Assembly: GCA_019747705.1 (NCBI GenBank)
Contig: JAIEQM010000066.1
Coordinates: 1-64,000 of the forward strand
Reading direction: 5' to 3'
DNA length: 64,000 bases
Source: Chitinophagaceae bacterium
GTDB taxonomy: Bacteria; Bacteroidota; Bacteroidia; Chitinophagales; Chitinophagaceae
The notes beneath the pieces were generated by a model. That model had not been told where the DNA came from. It saw only the letters and a list, made by a program, of their open reading frames with translations, and searched no databases. A program made the translations under genes and the position numbers. Of the stretch, positions 1 through 7,669 are shown piece by piece. Position 1 is the first letter of the stretch, and every line of letters begins with the position of its first letter.

Positions 1-300
1 TGGCAGTGAAAGACCTATAAGGTTTACCGTGCAGGATGGCAGCGAAAGACCTATAAGGTTTGCCGGGCAGGATGGCAGCGAAAGACCTATAAGGTTTGCC
101 GGGCAGGATGGCAGTGAAAGACCTATAAGGTTTGCCGGGCAGGATGGCAGTGAAAGACCTATAAGGTTTACCGTGCAGGATGGCAGCGAAAGACCTATAA
201 GGTTTGCCGGGCAGGATGGCAACGAAAGACCTATAAGGTTTGCCGGGCAGGATGGCAGTGAAAGACCTATAAGGTTTGCCGGGCAGGATGGCAGCGCTGC
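1..300. repeat. 36-bp tandem repeat array, 8 full units plus a partial ninth
   Basis: Units start at 1, 37, 73, 109, 145, 181, 217 and 253, with a partial unit at 289; there are no spacers. Each unit holds AGACCTATAAGGTTT, with a short ACCT-ATA-AGGT dyad. Unit variants fall in the order A-B-B-C then A-B-B'-C, so 1-144 and 145-288 are copies of a 144-bp block differing only at 78 (G) versus 222 (A). The array may continue left of the window. One frame is open only because 36 is divisible by 3 and the unit lacks a stop in that frame; I do not call it a gene. Confidence 0.95.
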
Positions 301-315
301 AAACCTTATAGGTCT
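263..315. repeat. Inverted repeat closing the tandem array
   Basis: The 15-bp core of the last full unit (263-277) is repeated exactly in inverted orientation at 301-315, with a 23-base loop that contains the palindrome GCAGCGCTGC. The array therefore ends in a potential hairpin rather than fading out. No T-run follows, so it is not a typical terminator. Confidence 0.85.
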
Positions 316-452
316 GATTATTTGCTGAATGAATTTGAAGTAGTGATATTTGAGACTCAGTTGAACTTGTTGATTGGAAACTGAACTTTGAAGCCCGCCC
401 GGATGAATTCCGTTCGGACGACGGGTGTGCAATACTTCGTCTCCGCTCAGTA

Positions 453-468
453 TCCCGCAATTGCGGGA
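453..468. repeat. 16-bp perfect palindrome upstream of pth
   Basis: TCCCGCAATTGCGGGA is a perfect dyad in the 246-bp gap between the array and pth. It may be a small dispersed palindrome; a related TCCCGC..GCGGGA hairpin lies inside the repeat element at 25566-25714. The rest of the gap (329-574) shows no gene I can support. Confidence 0.6.
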
Positions 469-574
469 CCACGCTTTTATCTGATGCTATGGAAACGGAA
501 CTATGAAACGAGCGTGGCAAAACCGTTGCCACCTGCACAACAGCTGGTAACAAAAAAATGTATTCAAATTAAAA

Positions 575-1150
575 ATGAAATTTTTAATTGCAGGATTGGG
601 AAATATTGGTGATGAATATGCACATACCCGGCATAACATCGGTTTTGATGTGGCTGATGCTTTGGTGGAAAAACATAAAGGTACCTGGCGGATGGATCGC
701 CTGGCATTTGTTGCCGAAATAAAAATAAAAGGCAAAAGCATTATTTGTATTAAGCCCACAACGTATATGAATCTGAGCGGCAAAGCCGTGAAATACTGGA
801 TGGACAAAGAAAAAATACCACTGGAAAACCTGATGGTAGTGATGGATGAACTGGCAATACCCATTTCAAAAATACGTCTCCGCCCGGGCGGAAGCGATGG
901 AGGCCATAATGGGCTCACCAGTATCGGGGAAAGTTTACAAACCACCGGTTATGCAAGGTTGCGTTTTGGTATTGGCAATAATTTTCCAAAAGGTATGCAG
1001 GTAGATTATGTGCTGGGGCATTGGTTCCCGGAGCAAAAGGAAATTATAAAGAAAAAGATTGAAGCTTCTGTTGAAGTAATTGAAGATTTTGTTTTTATTG
1101 GCCTTGCCAGAACGATGAACAGGGCGAATAAAATTGAGATAACACTTTAA
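575..1150 (+). CDS. pth: Peptidyl-tRNA hydrolase
   Basis: Releases tRNA from peptidyl-tRNAs that drop off the ribosome, in the cytoplasm. The 191-residue length is normal for bacterial Pth. The N-terminus shows the GLGN motif (Asn10), catalytic His20 in TRHN, Asp91 in the MDEL segment and Asn112 in GGHNG, matching the E. coli Asn10/His20/Asp93/Asn114 set. The ATG at 575 puts the family start MKFLIAGLGN at residue 1. The gene stands alone, followed by a weak hairpin. Confidence 0.97.
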   Translation: MKFLIAGLGNIGDEYAHTRHNIGFDVADALVEKHKGTWRMDRLAFVAEIKIKGKSIICIKPTTYMNLSGKAVKYWMDKEKIPLENLMVVMDELAIPISKIRLRPGGSDGGHNGLTSIGESLQTTGYARLRFGIGNNFPKGMQVDYVLGHWFPEQKEIIKKKIEASVEVIEDFVFIGLARTMNRANKIEITL

Positions 1151-1163
1151 TATTTAAAAGTCA

Positions 1164-1204
1164 AGCATTAACTTCGCTCAAGACCGTATCAGTTGATGCT
1201 GTTT
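1164..1204 (+). terminator. Weak hairpin after pth
   Basis: AGCATTAACT (1164-1173) and AGTTGATGCT (1191-1200) pair with one mismatch and are followed by a short TTTT after one G. It is a possible terminator, but the T-run is poor. Confidence 0.35.
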
Positions 1205-1268
1205 TACTCCAACGTCCTTTAAAGAACCACAAAACCCAAACCAACGTTAAAAACAAAAATACAACCAA

Positions 1269-1880
1269 ATGAAAATCTTCTGTGTAGGACGTAATTATGC
1301 CGAGCACGCAAAGGAGTTGGGGAATGATGTGCCGGATGAACCAGTTATCTTCCTCAAACCCAAAAGCGCATTACTCCAGCCGCACATGCCTTTTTATTAC
1401 CCGGAGTTTACCAATGAACTTCATTATGAGGCAGAAATTGTGCTGCGTGTTTCCAAAAACGGCAAGTACATCCAGGAGAAGCATGCCAATAAGTATTTCA
1501 ATGCCATTTCAGTTGGCATCGATTTTACGGCCCGTGATGTTCAAAATGAATTAAAGGCAAAAGGATTGCCCTGGGAAAAAGCAAAGGCATGGGATAACTC
1601 AGCGGTGGTGGGTAAGTTTATTGAAATGGGCGAAGGATTTGACTCAAACAATATTAATTTCTGCTTATACAACAACAAGCAGTTGGTACAGCAGGGTAAT
1701 ACCGGGCAAATGATTTTTAATTTTAATGAAATCATTTCCAACATCTCACAATATTTTTCTTTGAACATAGGTGATTTGGTGTTTACGGGCACACCTGCCG
1801 GAGTGGGTGAATGTGTGGTGGGTGATGAATTGGAAGGATTTATTGAAGATGACAGTTTGCTGGAAGTGTCGATCAAATAA
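1269..1880 (+). CDS. Fumarylacetoacetate hydrolase family protein
   Basis: A 203-residue single-domain FAH-family protein; relatives include acylpyruvases, oxaloacetate tautomerases and isomerases of aromatic degradation. The family core is visible: CVGRNYAEHAKELG at the N-terminus, the metal-binding E-x-E pair (E54, E56) and Asp85 in GIDFTARD, and the FTGTPAGVG loop near the end. Substrate cannot be told from sequence; no aromatic degradation genes lie nearby. It is separated from the next gene by a good terminator. Confidence 0.9.
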   Translation: MKIFCVGRNYAEHAKELGNDVPDEPVIFLKPKSALLQPHMPFYYPEFTNELHYEAEIVLRVSKNGKYIQEKHANKYFNAISVGIDFTARDVQNELKAKGLPWEKAKAWDNSAVVGKFIEMGEGFDSNNINFCLYNNKQLVQQGNTGQMIFNFNEIISNISQYFSLNIGDLVFTGTPAGVGECVVGDELEGFIEDDSLLEVSIK

Positions 1881-1904
1881 CACAACTGATAAATGATAAC
1901 TGAG

Positions 1905-1931
1905 CCACTTGCTTTTGCAGGTGGTTTTTTT
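1905..1931 (+). terminator. Rho-independent terminator
   Basis: Stem CCACTTGC (1905-1912) pairs with GCAGGTGG (1917-1924, one G-T pair), followed directly by a run of seven T. It ends the FAH-family gene transcript. Confidence 0.8.
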
Positions 1932-2074
1932 ATTGCTCTTTATGCCGTTCTTTCGTTTACTATGGTTAGGCATTTCTGCAAGCGGCATAATACATGTTCT
2001 TATTTTTGAAAATATTATTAAGCACAATTATTTCTCTATTTGGTATTACTTTGCATTCAATTGTTTGCCCCAAA

Positions 2075-4138
2075 ATGAATCATGAACTTTTATTGAAATC
2101 CTGGAGGCTTATGTGTTATGCCCAGCACATGGCCAGTACTTATGAAAATAACAGGAGCATTTGCAAATATGTGCACTCCACTTCCCGTGGGCATGAAGCC
2201 ATACAACTGGCAACGGCTTTTCAACTAAAGGCCATAGATTGGGTAAGTCCATATTACCGGGATGAAAGTTTATTATTGGGTTTGGGTTTTGAACCTTATG
2301 AACTCATGCTTCAATTACTTGCCAAAGCGGATGATCCGTTTACAGGAGGAAGAGAATATTACAGCCATCCGAATTATAAAGGGGATGATAAACCCAATAT
2401 CATACATCAAAGCAGCGCTACGGGTATGCAAGTGATACCTGCCACAGGTGTTGCACAGGGGTTGCATTTTTTAAAGCAAATAAAATCCGGTAAGCTGAAG
2501 GTTGGTGAAAACGGAGAATTGCCTGTTGTCATCTGCTCATTGGGTGATGCAAGTATTACCGAAGGCGAAGTGAGTGAAGCGTTTCAGTTTGCTGTATTGA
2601 AAAAATTACCTGTCATTTATTTAGTTCAGGATAATAACTGGGGTATTAGTGTAAGTGCAGAAGAAGCAAGAGTGATGGATGCATATGAATATGCAGCAGG
2701 TTTTCCCGGCCTCAGCCATATCCGTTGTAATGGCAGTGATTTTAAAGAAGCGTATGAAACCATGGAGCATGTGGTGAACTATGTTCGCACGCATCAAACA
2801 CCTTATTTGGTTCAGGCTTATGTGCCGTTACTGAATCATCATACCAGTGGGGTGCGCAAAGAATTTTACCGCAGCAAAGAAGATCTGGAAAAACATTTTG
2901 CTGATGATCCGTTTCCCAAGCTCAAACAGTTGTGCTTACAGCATGGCATAGGCGAAGAGCAATTAAACAGAGTTGAGGAAGAAGCCAAACAAAAAATTGC
3001 TGCTGATTTTTCTAAAGCATCCTCCGCACCCGAACCCGATACATCAAAAGTGGACGAACATGTTTTTGTTGCTACCCCTGTTATACAAGAAAAAGGGGAG
3101 CGGTCTCCTGCTGGCAATGAAAAAGTATTGATGGTGGATGCGGCATTGTTTGCTATTCGTGAATTGATGGAAGAGTACCCTGAGGCATTGCTCTATGGAC
3201 AGGATGTGGGAAGAAGATTGGGCGGTGTGTTTCGTGAAGCAGCAACACTGGCAGAGCAGTTTGGTGATCATCGTGTATTCAACACAGCCATACAGGAAGC
3301 ATACATCATTGGTTCAACAGTTGGTATGAGTGCTGTTGGCGCCAGGCCTATTGTGGAAGTACAGTTTGCTGATTATATCTATCCCGGCTTGAATCAATTG
3401 GTAACAGAAATTTCCAAATCATCTTATTTAAGCTGCGGAAAATTTCCTGTGCAAACCCTTATACGTGTACCCATAGGTGCGTATGGTGGCGGCGGTCCTT
3501 ATCACAGCGGAAGTATTGAAACAACTTTATTATCCATCAAAGGAATTAAAGTAGTGTATCCATCCAATGCGGCTGATATGAAAGGGCTGATGAAAGCAGC
3601 TTTTTTAGATCCCAATCCTGTAGTGATGCTGGAGCATAAAGGATTGTATTGGAGCAAAGTGCCGGGCACAGAAGATGCAAAATGCATTGAACCTTCAGGA
3701 GATTATATTTTACCATTGGGTAAAGCAAATATTGTAGTGGCGGCAGATGAAGAAATGATGGATGAAGGCGGGAGTTGCTGCATTATTACTTATGGTATGG
3801 GTGTGTACTGGGCCAAAGCTGCTGAAAAATATTTTCCTGGCCAGGTGGAAATTGCAGATTTAAGAACCTTGTTTCCCCTGGATGAAGAGCTGGTGTTTGC
3901 AGCAGTGAAAAAACATGGCAAATGTTTGGTGCTAACAGAAGAGCAGCAAAATAATTCCTTTGCTGAAGCATTGGCTCACCGCATTTCCTATAATTGTTTT
4001 CAGTGGCTGGATACACCTGTGGAAGTAATGGGTGCATTAAATCTGCCTGCTGTGCCAATGAATATGGGGCTGGAAACAGCCATGCTGCCCAATGCAGAGA
4101 AGTTGCGAAAAAGGATTTCATTATTACTAAACAGTTAA
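2075..4138 (+). CDS. Fused alpha/beta E1 of a 2-oxoacid dehydrogenase (branched-chain type)
   Basis: Thiamine-diphosphate-dependent decarboxylase whose alpha and beta subunits are one 687-residue chain. The N-terminal half has the ThDP motif starting GDASITEG (157-164) and ending DNN near 188; the second half (from about 350) is the beta transketolase-like domain (LLYGQDVG, TAIQEAYIIG, YGGGGPYHSG). I chose ATG 2075; the frame stays open to 1994, but that adds a 27-residue hydrophobic stretch unsuited to a cytoplasmic enzyme, and promoter-like TTACTTTG lies just upstream of 2075. No E2 or E3 gene is in the window. A paralogue lies at 8869-11256. Confidence 0.88.
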   Translation: MNHELLLKSWRLMCYAQHMASTYENNRSICKYVHSTSRGHEAIQLATAFQLKAIDWVSPYYRDESLLLGLGFEPYELMLQLLAKADDPFTGGREYYSHPNYKGDDKPNIIHQSSATGMQVIPATGVAQGLHFLKQIKSGKLKVGENGELPVVICSLGDASITEGEVSEAFQFAVLKKLPVIYLVQDNNWGISVSAEEARVMDAYEYAAGFPGLSHIRCNGSDFKEAYETMEHVVNYVRTHQTPYLVQAYVPLLNHHTSGVRKEFYRSKEDLEKHFADDPFPKLKQLCLQHGIGEEQLNRVEEEAKQKIAADFSKASSAPEPDTSKVDEHVFVATPVIQEKGERSPAGNEKVLMVDAALFAIRELMEEYPEALLYGQDVGRRLGGVFREAATLAEQFGDHRVFNTAIQEAYIIGSTVGMSAVGARPIVEVQFADYIYPGLNQLVTEISKSSYLSCGKFPVQTLIRVPIGAYGGGGPYHSGSIETTLLSIKGIKVVYPSNAADMKGLMKAAFLDPNPVVMLEHKGLYWSKVPGTEDAKCIEPSGDYILPLGKANIVVAADEEMMDEGGSCCIITYGMGVYWAKAAEKYFPGQVEIADLRTLFPLDEELVFAAVKKHGKCLVLTEEQQNNSFAEALAHRISYNCFQWLDTPVEVMGALNLPAVPMNMGLETAMLPNAEKLRKRISLLLNS

Positions 4139-4290
4139 CGGATTTTCGGCTGAAATTCATACCCCGGCTCACTCCCTTAAACAAACAACTGGCTCCATCA
4201 TTCCCTGCAATTCACTCCCGTTCTTATTGTAATGCATGATTTTTTTGTTGTATTACTGTAACTGATTGTAAACAAAAAAATCAAAACATT

Positions 4291-5400
4291 ATGAAGAGAT
4301 TCTTATTTCAGAGCGTAGCCGCTCTTACAGGTATTGCTTTGTTCTTTGGTTCCTGTACCAAAGAAAGAAGTGCGGATATCCCTGCGGTATCACAGCAAAA
4401 TGAGGAGGCTGTTTTAAAAACGGAAGCTGATAAAACAGTAAGTGATCAGCAACAGACCACCTCAGCTTTTGAACGTGATTTCACCGGCATGATGGGCGGA
4501 AATATTGCTGCAAGACATCAGCAAAACATTGTACAAATTGCACAGAGCCTGCCTGTTTTTAAATCACTGGTGGCAGCCGTAGTAAAAACAGGGCTTGCGG
4601 GAACATTATCATCTGCATCACTCAATGCCACTGTGTTTGCACCTGCAGATGCAGCTTTTGCCAAACTCCCTGCACCTTTCAACAATGCAGCTAATATTTC
4701 AGGTATCACCAACCCTGCACAAATTGAAGCATTAAAAAGCATATTGCTGTATCATGTGCTGGGCACAGAAGTAAGGCGTAATCAAATTGCTGCTGGCAGA
4801 AGCAGCGCCGTAACTTTGAACACCGGTAAAATTTATTTTTCTAACAGTTTGGGGTTGCTGTTTGTAAATGGAAATTCATTGGTTTTAATTGCCAATGTGG
4901 ATGCATCTAACGGAATTATTCATGTAATTGATGATGTGCTGTTGCCTCCATCACAAACTATTGCACAAATTGCCGTGGGCAATCCTGCATTTTCATCACT
5001 GGTGGCTGCATTGAGTAAAACAAATTTGGTGGGCGTGTTTACAGGCGCTGGTGACTTTACAGTGTTTGCTCCAACGGATGCTGCTTTTGCAAAACTGCCA
5101 GCGCCGTTTAATAATGCGGCCAATATCAGTGCCATTACCAATCAAACACAGATTGATGCACTTGCCAACATTTTGAAATATCATGTAAGTGGCAGCCGCT
5201 ATTTTGCATGGGATTTTGGCATTTTTAATTCTATTCCCACACTTGCGGCACCATCTTCTAATACATTAAGAGGGATTCTTGGATTTGATAATGGCTGGAT
5301 CAAAGGAAAGAGTAATGCTACTTTTTCAAAGGCACAGCCTGTGAACATTCTTGCCACAAATGGCGTGGTACATGTTATGGACCAGGTATTACTGCCCTAA
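4291..5400 (+). CDS. Lipoprotein with two fasciclin domains
   Basis: A 369-residue exported protein. The N-terminus is a lipoprotein signal ending near FGSCTKE (Cys22). Two fasciclin (FAS1) domains follow, roughly 85-220 and 224-369, each with the TVFAPxDAAFAKLPAPF block and the YHV and GVVHVMDQVLLP-type H2 box. FAS1 domains mediate adhesion at the cell surface; the exact ligand is unknown. The two domains are so similar that an internal duplication is likely. A strong terminator follows. Confidence 0.92.
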   Translation: MKRFLFQSVAALTGIALFFGSCTKERSADIPAVSQQNEEAVLKTEADKTVSDQQQTTSAFERDFTGMMGGNIAARHQQNIVQIAQSLPVFKSLVAAVVKTGLAGTLSSASLNATVFAPADAAFAKLPAPFNNAANISGITNPAQIEALKSILLYHVLGTEVRRNQIAAGRSSAVTLNTGKIYFSNSLGLLFVNGNSLVLIANVDASNGIIHVIDDVLLPPSQTIAQIAVGNPAFSSLVAALSKTNLVGVFTGAGDFTVFAPTDAAFAKLPAPFNNAANISAITNQTQIDALANILKYHVSGSRYFAWDFGIFNSIPTLAAPSSNTLRGILGFDNGWIKGKSNATFSKAQPVNILATNGVVHVMDQVLLP

Positions 5401-5429
5401 TGTTTTTCTCAGTTGGTTTAAGTTAAAGA

Positions 5430-5457
5430 CATCCTGCCCCGGGCGGGATGTTTTTTT
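5430..5457 (+). terminator. Rho-independent terminator
   Basis: GC-rich dyad CATCCTGCCC / GGGCGGGATG at 5430-5450 (one G-T pair) followed by seven T. It ends the fasciclin gene. Confidence 0.85.
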
Positions 5458-5490
5458 GATTTGAATGCAGAAAAAAATGGTGTGAATCCC

Positions 5491-5498
5491 TATCTTTG
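5491..5498 (+). promoter_or_regulatory. Bacteroidota -7 box for tRNA-Met
   Basis: TATCTTTG matches the TAnnTTTG -7 consensus exactly. No clean -33 TTG sits at the usual distance. The tRNA begins 68 bases downstream, with a palindrome between them in the leader. Confidence 0.6.
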
Positions 5499-5509
5499 CC
5501 GCCCAAAAT

Positions 5510-5560
5510 GGCGAGGTATCCGCCCTCATGAGGGCGGATGATCAGAGCATGGGATTTAAT
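5510..5560 (+). repeat. Palindrome and degenerate tRNA 5'-half copy in the tRNA-Met leader
   Basis: GGCGAGGTA at 5510-5518 repeats the exact first nine bases of the mature tRNA (5566-5574). It is followed by the perfect 20-bp palindrome TCCGCCCTCATGAGGGCGGA (5519-5538), then a stretch near 5541-5557 resembling the tRNA D-arm/anticodon 5' side. A decayed tRNA half invaded by a small palindrome is the simplest reading. The downstream tRNA fragment carries a related hairpin at the equivalent region. Confidence 0.5.
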
Positions 5561-5565
5561 TATTT

Positions 5566-5639
5566 GGCGAGGTAGCTCAGCTGGTTAGAGCGTCGGATTC
5601 ATAACCCGAAGGTCGGCAGTTCAAGTCTGCTCCTCGCTA
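5566..5639 (+). tRNA. tRNA-Met (anticodon CAT)
   Basis: A full cloverleaf folds: acceptor GGCGAGG/CCTCGCT (one G-T), D-stem GCTC/GAGC, anticodon loop TTCATAA, T-arm GGCAG-TTCAAGT-CTGCT, discriminator A. The anticodon stem has an A-C mismatch at its loop end. CCA is not encoded. The CAT anticodon fits elongator Met; a lysidine-modified Ile tRNA cannot be fully excluded by eye. Confidence 0.93.
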
Positions 5640-5647
5640 CTTCACAA

Positions 5648-5676
5648 AGGTTCATGCATGTCATGAGCCTTTTTTA
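5648..5676 (+). terminator. Terminator of tRNA-Met overlapping the GIY-YIG start
   Basis: AGGTTCATG (5648-5656) pairs with CATGAGCCT (5662-5670, one T-G pair) and is followed by six T. Both possible ATG starts of the nuclease gene (5654 and 5663) lie inside this hairpin, so expression from the tRNA promoter would be attenuated. Confidence 0.7.
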
Positions 5677-5983
5677 TTTTTATCAAAAACATCAATCCTT
5701 GAACTTCACTGTTTACATACTTTATTCTGTAAAGCATAATGAAATTTACATCGGGTTTACTTCTCATTTAATCAATCGCTTTAAAAGTCATAATGAATTG
5801 GGCGATGGGTGGACGGCTAAATTCAGACCATGGAAAATAATTTATTGTAAGTATTTCAACGAGAAGAAAGAACCGATGGTAAGAGAAAAGTATCTGAAAC
5901 AATACAGACAACGTTTGAACATAAGGGAGAAAATTACTCGTCAATTCTTTGAACTTGGATTTATTGATTTATTGAAAACTTAG
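5654..5983 (+). CDS. GIY-YIG nuclease of the UvrC/URI type, flanked by tRNA sequence
   Basis: A 109-residue single-domain GIY-YIG protein. The signature VYIL (20-23) and YIG (32-34) is present, with the catalytic Arg42 in NRFKSHN and metal-binding Glu78 in REKYLKQ, so it looks active. The frame starts 14 bases after tRNA-Met and stops at TAG 5981-5983, which belongs to a second, decayed copy of the tRNA (5980-6045). Known relatives include homing endonucleases and Bacteroidota orphan nucleases. The layout suggests a small selfish cassette using the tRNA as target; that is inference. Confidence 0.82.
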   Translation: MHVMSLFYFYQKHQSLNFTVYILYSVKHNEIYIGFTSHLINRFKSHNELGDGWTAKFRPWKIIYCKYFNEKKEPMVREKYLKQYRQRLNIREKITRQFFELGFIDLLKT

Positions 5984-6045
5984 AGCGTTGGATTTATATC
6001 CGCCCACAAGTGGTCGGACGGCAGTTCAAGTCTGCTCCTCGCTAC
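5980..6045 (+). pseudogene. Decayed tRNA-Met fragment (direct repeat of the tRNA 3' part)
   Basis: The last 27 bases (6019-6045) repeat 5614-5640 exactly, covering the T-arm and 3' acceptor of tRNA-Met. The part before, 5980-5998, matches the D-arm and anticodon 5' side with three changes (TTAGAGCGTTGGATTTAT), but the anticodon region is replaced by a TCCGCCC..GGTCGGA hairpin. It has no 5' acceptor strand and cannot be a functional tRNA. The repeat distance is 405 bp. Confidence 0.85.
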
Positions 6046-6050
6046 AAATA

Positions 6051-6078
6051 ATAAAACCCTCGGTTAAGAGGGTTTTAT
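6051..6078. terminator. Bidirectional terminator
   Basis: ATAAAACCCT (6051-6060) pairs perfectly with AGGGTTTTAT (6069-6078), with T/A runs on both sides. It separates the tRNA cassette from the convergent aminotransferase gene. Confidence 0.85.
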
Positions 6079-6082
6079 TATT

Positions 6083-7279
6083 TTAATTGATTCTTCCTGG
6101 ATATATTTTCAATGCCTGTTCCAAACAATCCATTGCTTTATTAAGTGCATCGAGGTTGAGTACATACGCCAGCCTTACTTCATTCTTGCCTAATCCTGCT
6201 GTTCCATAAAAACCGGTGGCGGGTGCCAGCATTACCGTTTGACCATTGTGTGAAAAAGATTCCAGCAGCCATTGGCAGAATTGATCGCTATCGTCAATCG
6301 GAAGCTGAGCCATTGCATAAAATGCGCCGCCCGGATTGGGGCAGAACACTCCCTTCATTTTGTTTAAACGGCTTACTAATAAATTTCTTCTGGAAAGATA
6401 TTCTGCTTTGGGGGCATCAAAATAAGAAGCAGGTAAATCAACGGCCGCTTCTCCCATAATTTGTGCAAGACCGGGCGGACTCAATCTCGCCTGTGCAAAT
6501 TTCATTGCCGCATCATAAACGGTTTTGTTTTTGGTAACAAAGGCGCCCAATCTTGCACCACAGGCACTGTATCGTTTACTGATGGTATCCATCAGCACCA
6601 CATGTTGTTCAAGACCTTCCATATGCATAGCGCTTACATATTCGCCATCATAACAAAATTCACGGTAGGCTTCATCACTAAACAAATATAAATTGTGTTT
6701 CAGGCAAATTTCTTTCAGCGCCAGCATTTCTTCTTTACTGTATAAATAACCCGTGGGGTTATTAGGACTGCAGATAATAACAGCCTTTGTTTTAGAAGTA
6801 ATTACTTTTTCAAAATCATCAATGGGTGGCAGGGCAAACCCGTTTTCAATATGGGAAGTAATGGGCGCCACATTTACACCGGCTGCACAGGCAAAGCCAT
6901 TATAATTCGCATAAAAAGGTTCAGGAATGATTACTTCATCACCGGGGTTTAAACAGGTAAAGAAACCAAACATAATTGCTTCACTGCCCCCGGTTGTAAT
7001 GATGATCTGATCATAATTGACCTCAATGCCCACTGATTTATAATATTGCACCAGCTTGCGGCGGTAACTTTCATTGCCGGCGCTGTGGCTGTACTCCAGC
7101 ACTTTTATATCAGCATGCCGCACTGCATCCATTATGGCAGGAGGGGTTTCAATATCGGGCTGACCGATATTGAGATGATATACTTTGGTTCCTCTTTTTT
7201 TTGCAGCTTCTGCATAAGGAACCAGTTTGCGGATGGGAGAGGGTGGCATTTGTTCGCCACGTTTGCTGATGGATAACAT
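6083..7279 (-). CDS. Class I/II PLP-dependent aminotransferase (aspartate/aromatic type)
   Basis: A 398-residue fold-type I aminotransferase. Visible landmarks are NIGQPDIETPP, the NPNNPTGYLYS-type loop, YSDEAYREF region and the PLP lysine in DTISKRYSACGARLG. The frame runs 20 residues further upstream, but I start at 7279 because the promoter box TATCTTTG ends only five bases before this ATG. The transcript would then have almost no leader. Donor/acceptor preference is not resolvable from sequence. Confidence 0.9.
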   Translation of the reverse strand: MLSISKRGEQMPPSPIRKLVPYAEAAKKRGTKVYHLNIGQPDIETPPAIMDAVRHADIKVLEYSHSAGNESYRRKLVQYYKSVGIEVNYDQIIITTGGSEAIMFGFFTCLNPGDEVIIPEPFYANYNGFACAAGVNVAPITSHIENGFALPPIDDFEKVITSKTKAVIICSPNNPTGYLYSKEEMLALKEICLKHNLYLFSDEAYREFCYDGEYVSAMHMEGLEQHVVLMDTISKRYSACGARLGAFVTKNKTVYDAAMKFAQARLSPPGLAQIMGEAAVDLPASYFDAPKAEYLSRRNLLVSRLNKMKGVFCPNPGGAFYAMAQLPIDDSDQFCQWLLESFSHNGQTVMLAPATGFYGTAGLGKNEVRLAYVLNLDALNKAMDCLEQALKIYPGRIN

Positions 7280-7284
7280 GGTGG

Positions 7285-7292
7285 CAAAGATA
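7285..7292 (-). promoter_or_regulatory. -7 box directly before the aminotransferase start
   Basis: On the minus strand the sequence is TATCTTTG-CCACC-ATG. With transcription starting a few bases after the box, the mRNA is leaderless or nearly so. The box decides the start codon choice. Confidence 0.6.
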
Positions 7293-7532
7293 GGAAGCTG
7301 ATGATTTGATTTATAGGTATATACGCTTTGGTATTCCAAAAAAAATCACACGTGATGTTTTTAAGATGCCGTTATTTATAATTTTAAAGCTCATTGTTGA
7401 TGTATTTACTATTAGACGATGGAAATCACAAATCGCTATTTTATCGAGCCAATTTTTTGCCGAAAATAAAAATGGGCGACTTAAACGTATATACCTATTG
7501 ATTTATTAACAGAAATAGTCAGGACAAAAAAT
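7293..7532. other. Gene-free AT-rich stretch
   Basis: No reading frame with family features is visible on either strand between the aminotransferase promoter and the 113-bp repeat element. I see no further signal in it. Confidence 0.5.
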
Positions 7533-7645
7533 AAGAGGCTGTCTCAAAAGTAAAATGAAGGCTTTGAGAATCGCATAAACGAAAACTTTCTCCATCACCT
7601 TACCGAATAAAAAGAGGCTGTCTCAGACTTTTGAGACAGCCTCTT
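7533..7645. mobile_element. 113-bp MITE-like element, copy 1
   Basis: Bounded by an 18-bp perfect terminal inverted repeat (AAGAGGCTGTCTCAAAAG). The right end also holds an internal direct copy of the terminus, so it can fold alone as a hairpin. A second copy lies inverted at 46990-47102 with three mismatches over the same 113 bases. It encodes nothing. The size, terminal repeats and dispersal suggest a non-autonomous transposon or a mobile hairpin terminator. Confidence 0.85.
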
Positions 7646-7669
7646 ATTGATCATTAAGAAGTTTAATTG

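Noticed and set aside
1..300. CRISPR array
   Set aside because: Units are contiguous with no spacers, the units vary internally, and no cas gene is in the window.
29..328. 99-codon open frame through the 36-bp array with a 12-residue repeat
   Set aside because: Any 36-bp unit without a stop in one frame gives this. No signal, no recognisable fold, no start context, and the array runs off the window.
388..612. Short open frame upstream of pth
   Set aside because: It overlaps pth in another frame and shows no family features.
5980..6045. Second functional tRNA
   Set aside because: It lacks the 5' acceptor strand, and the anticodon region is replaced by a hairpin.
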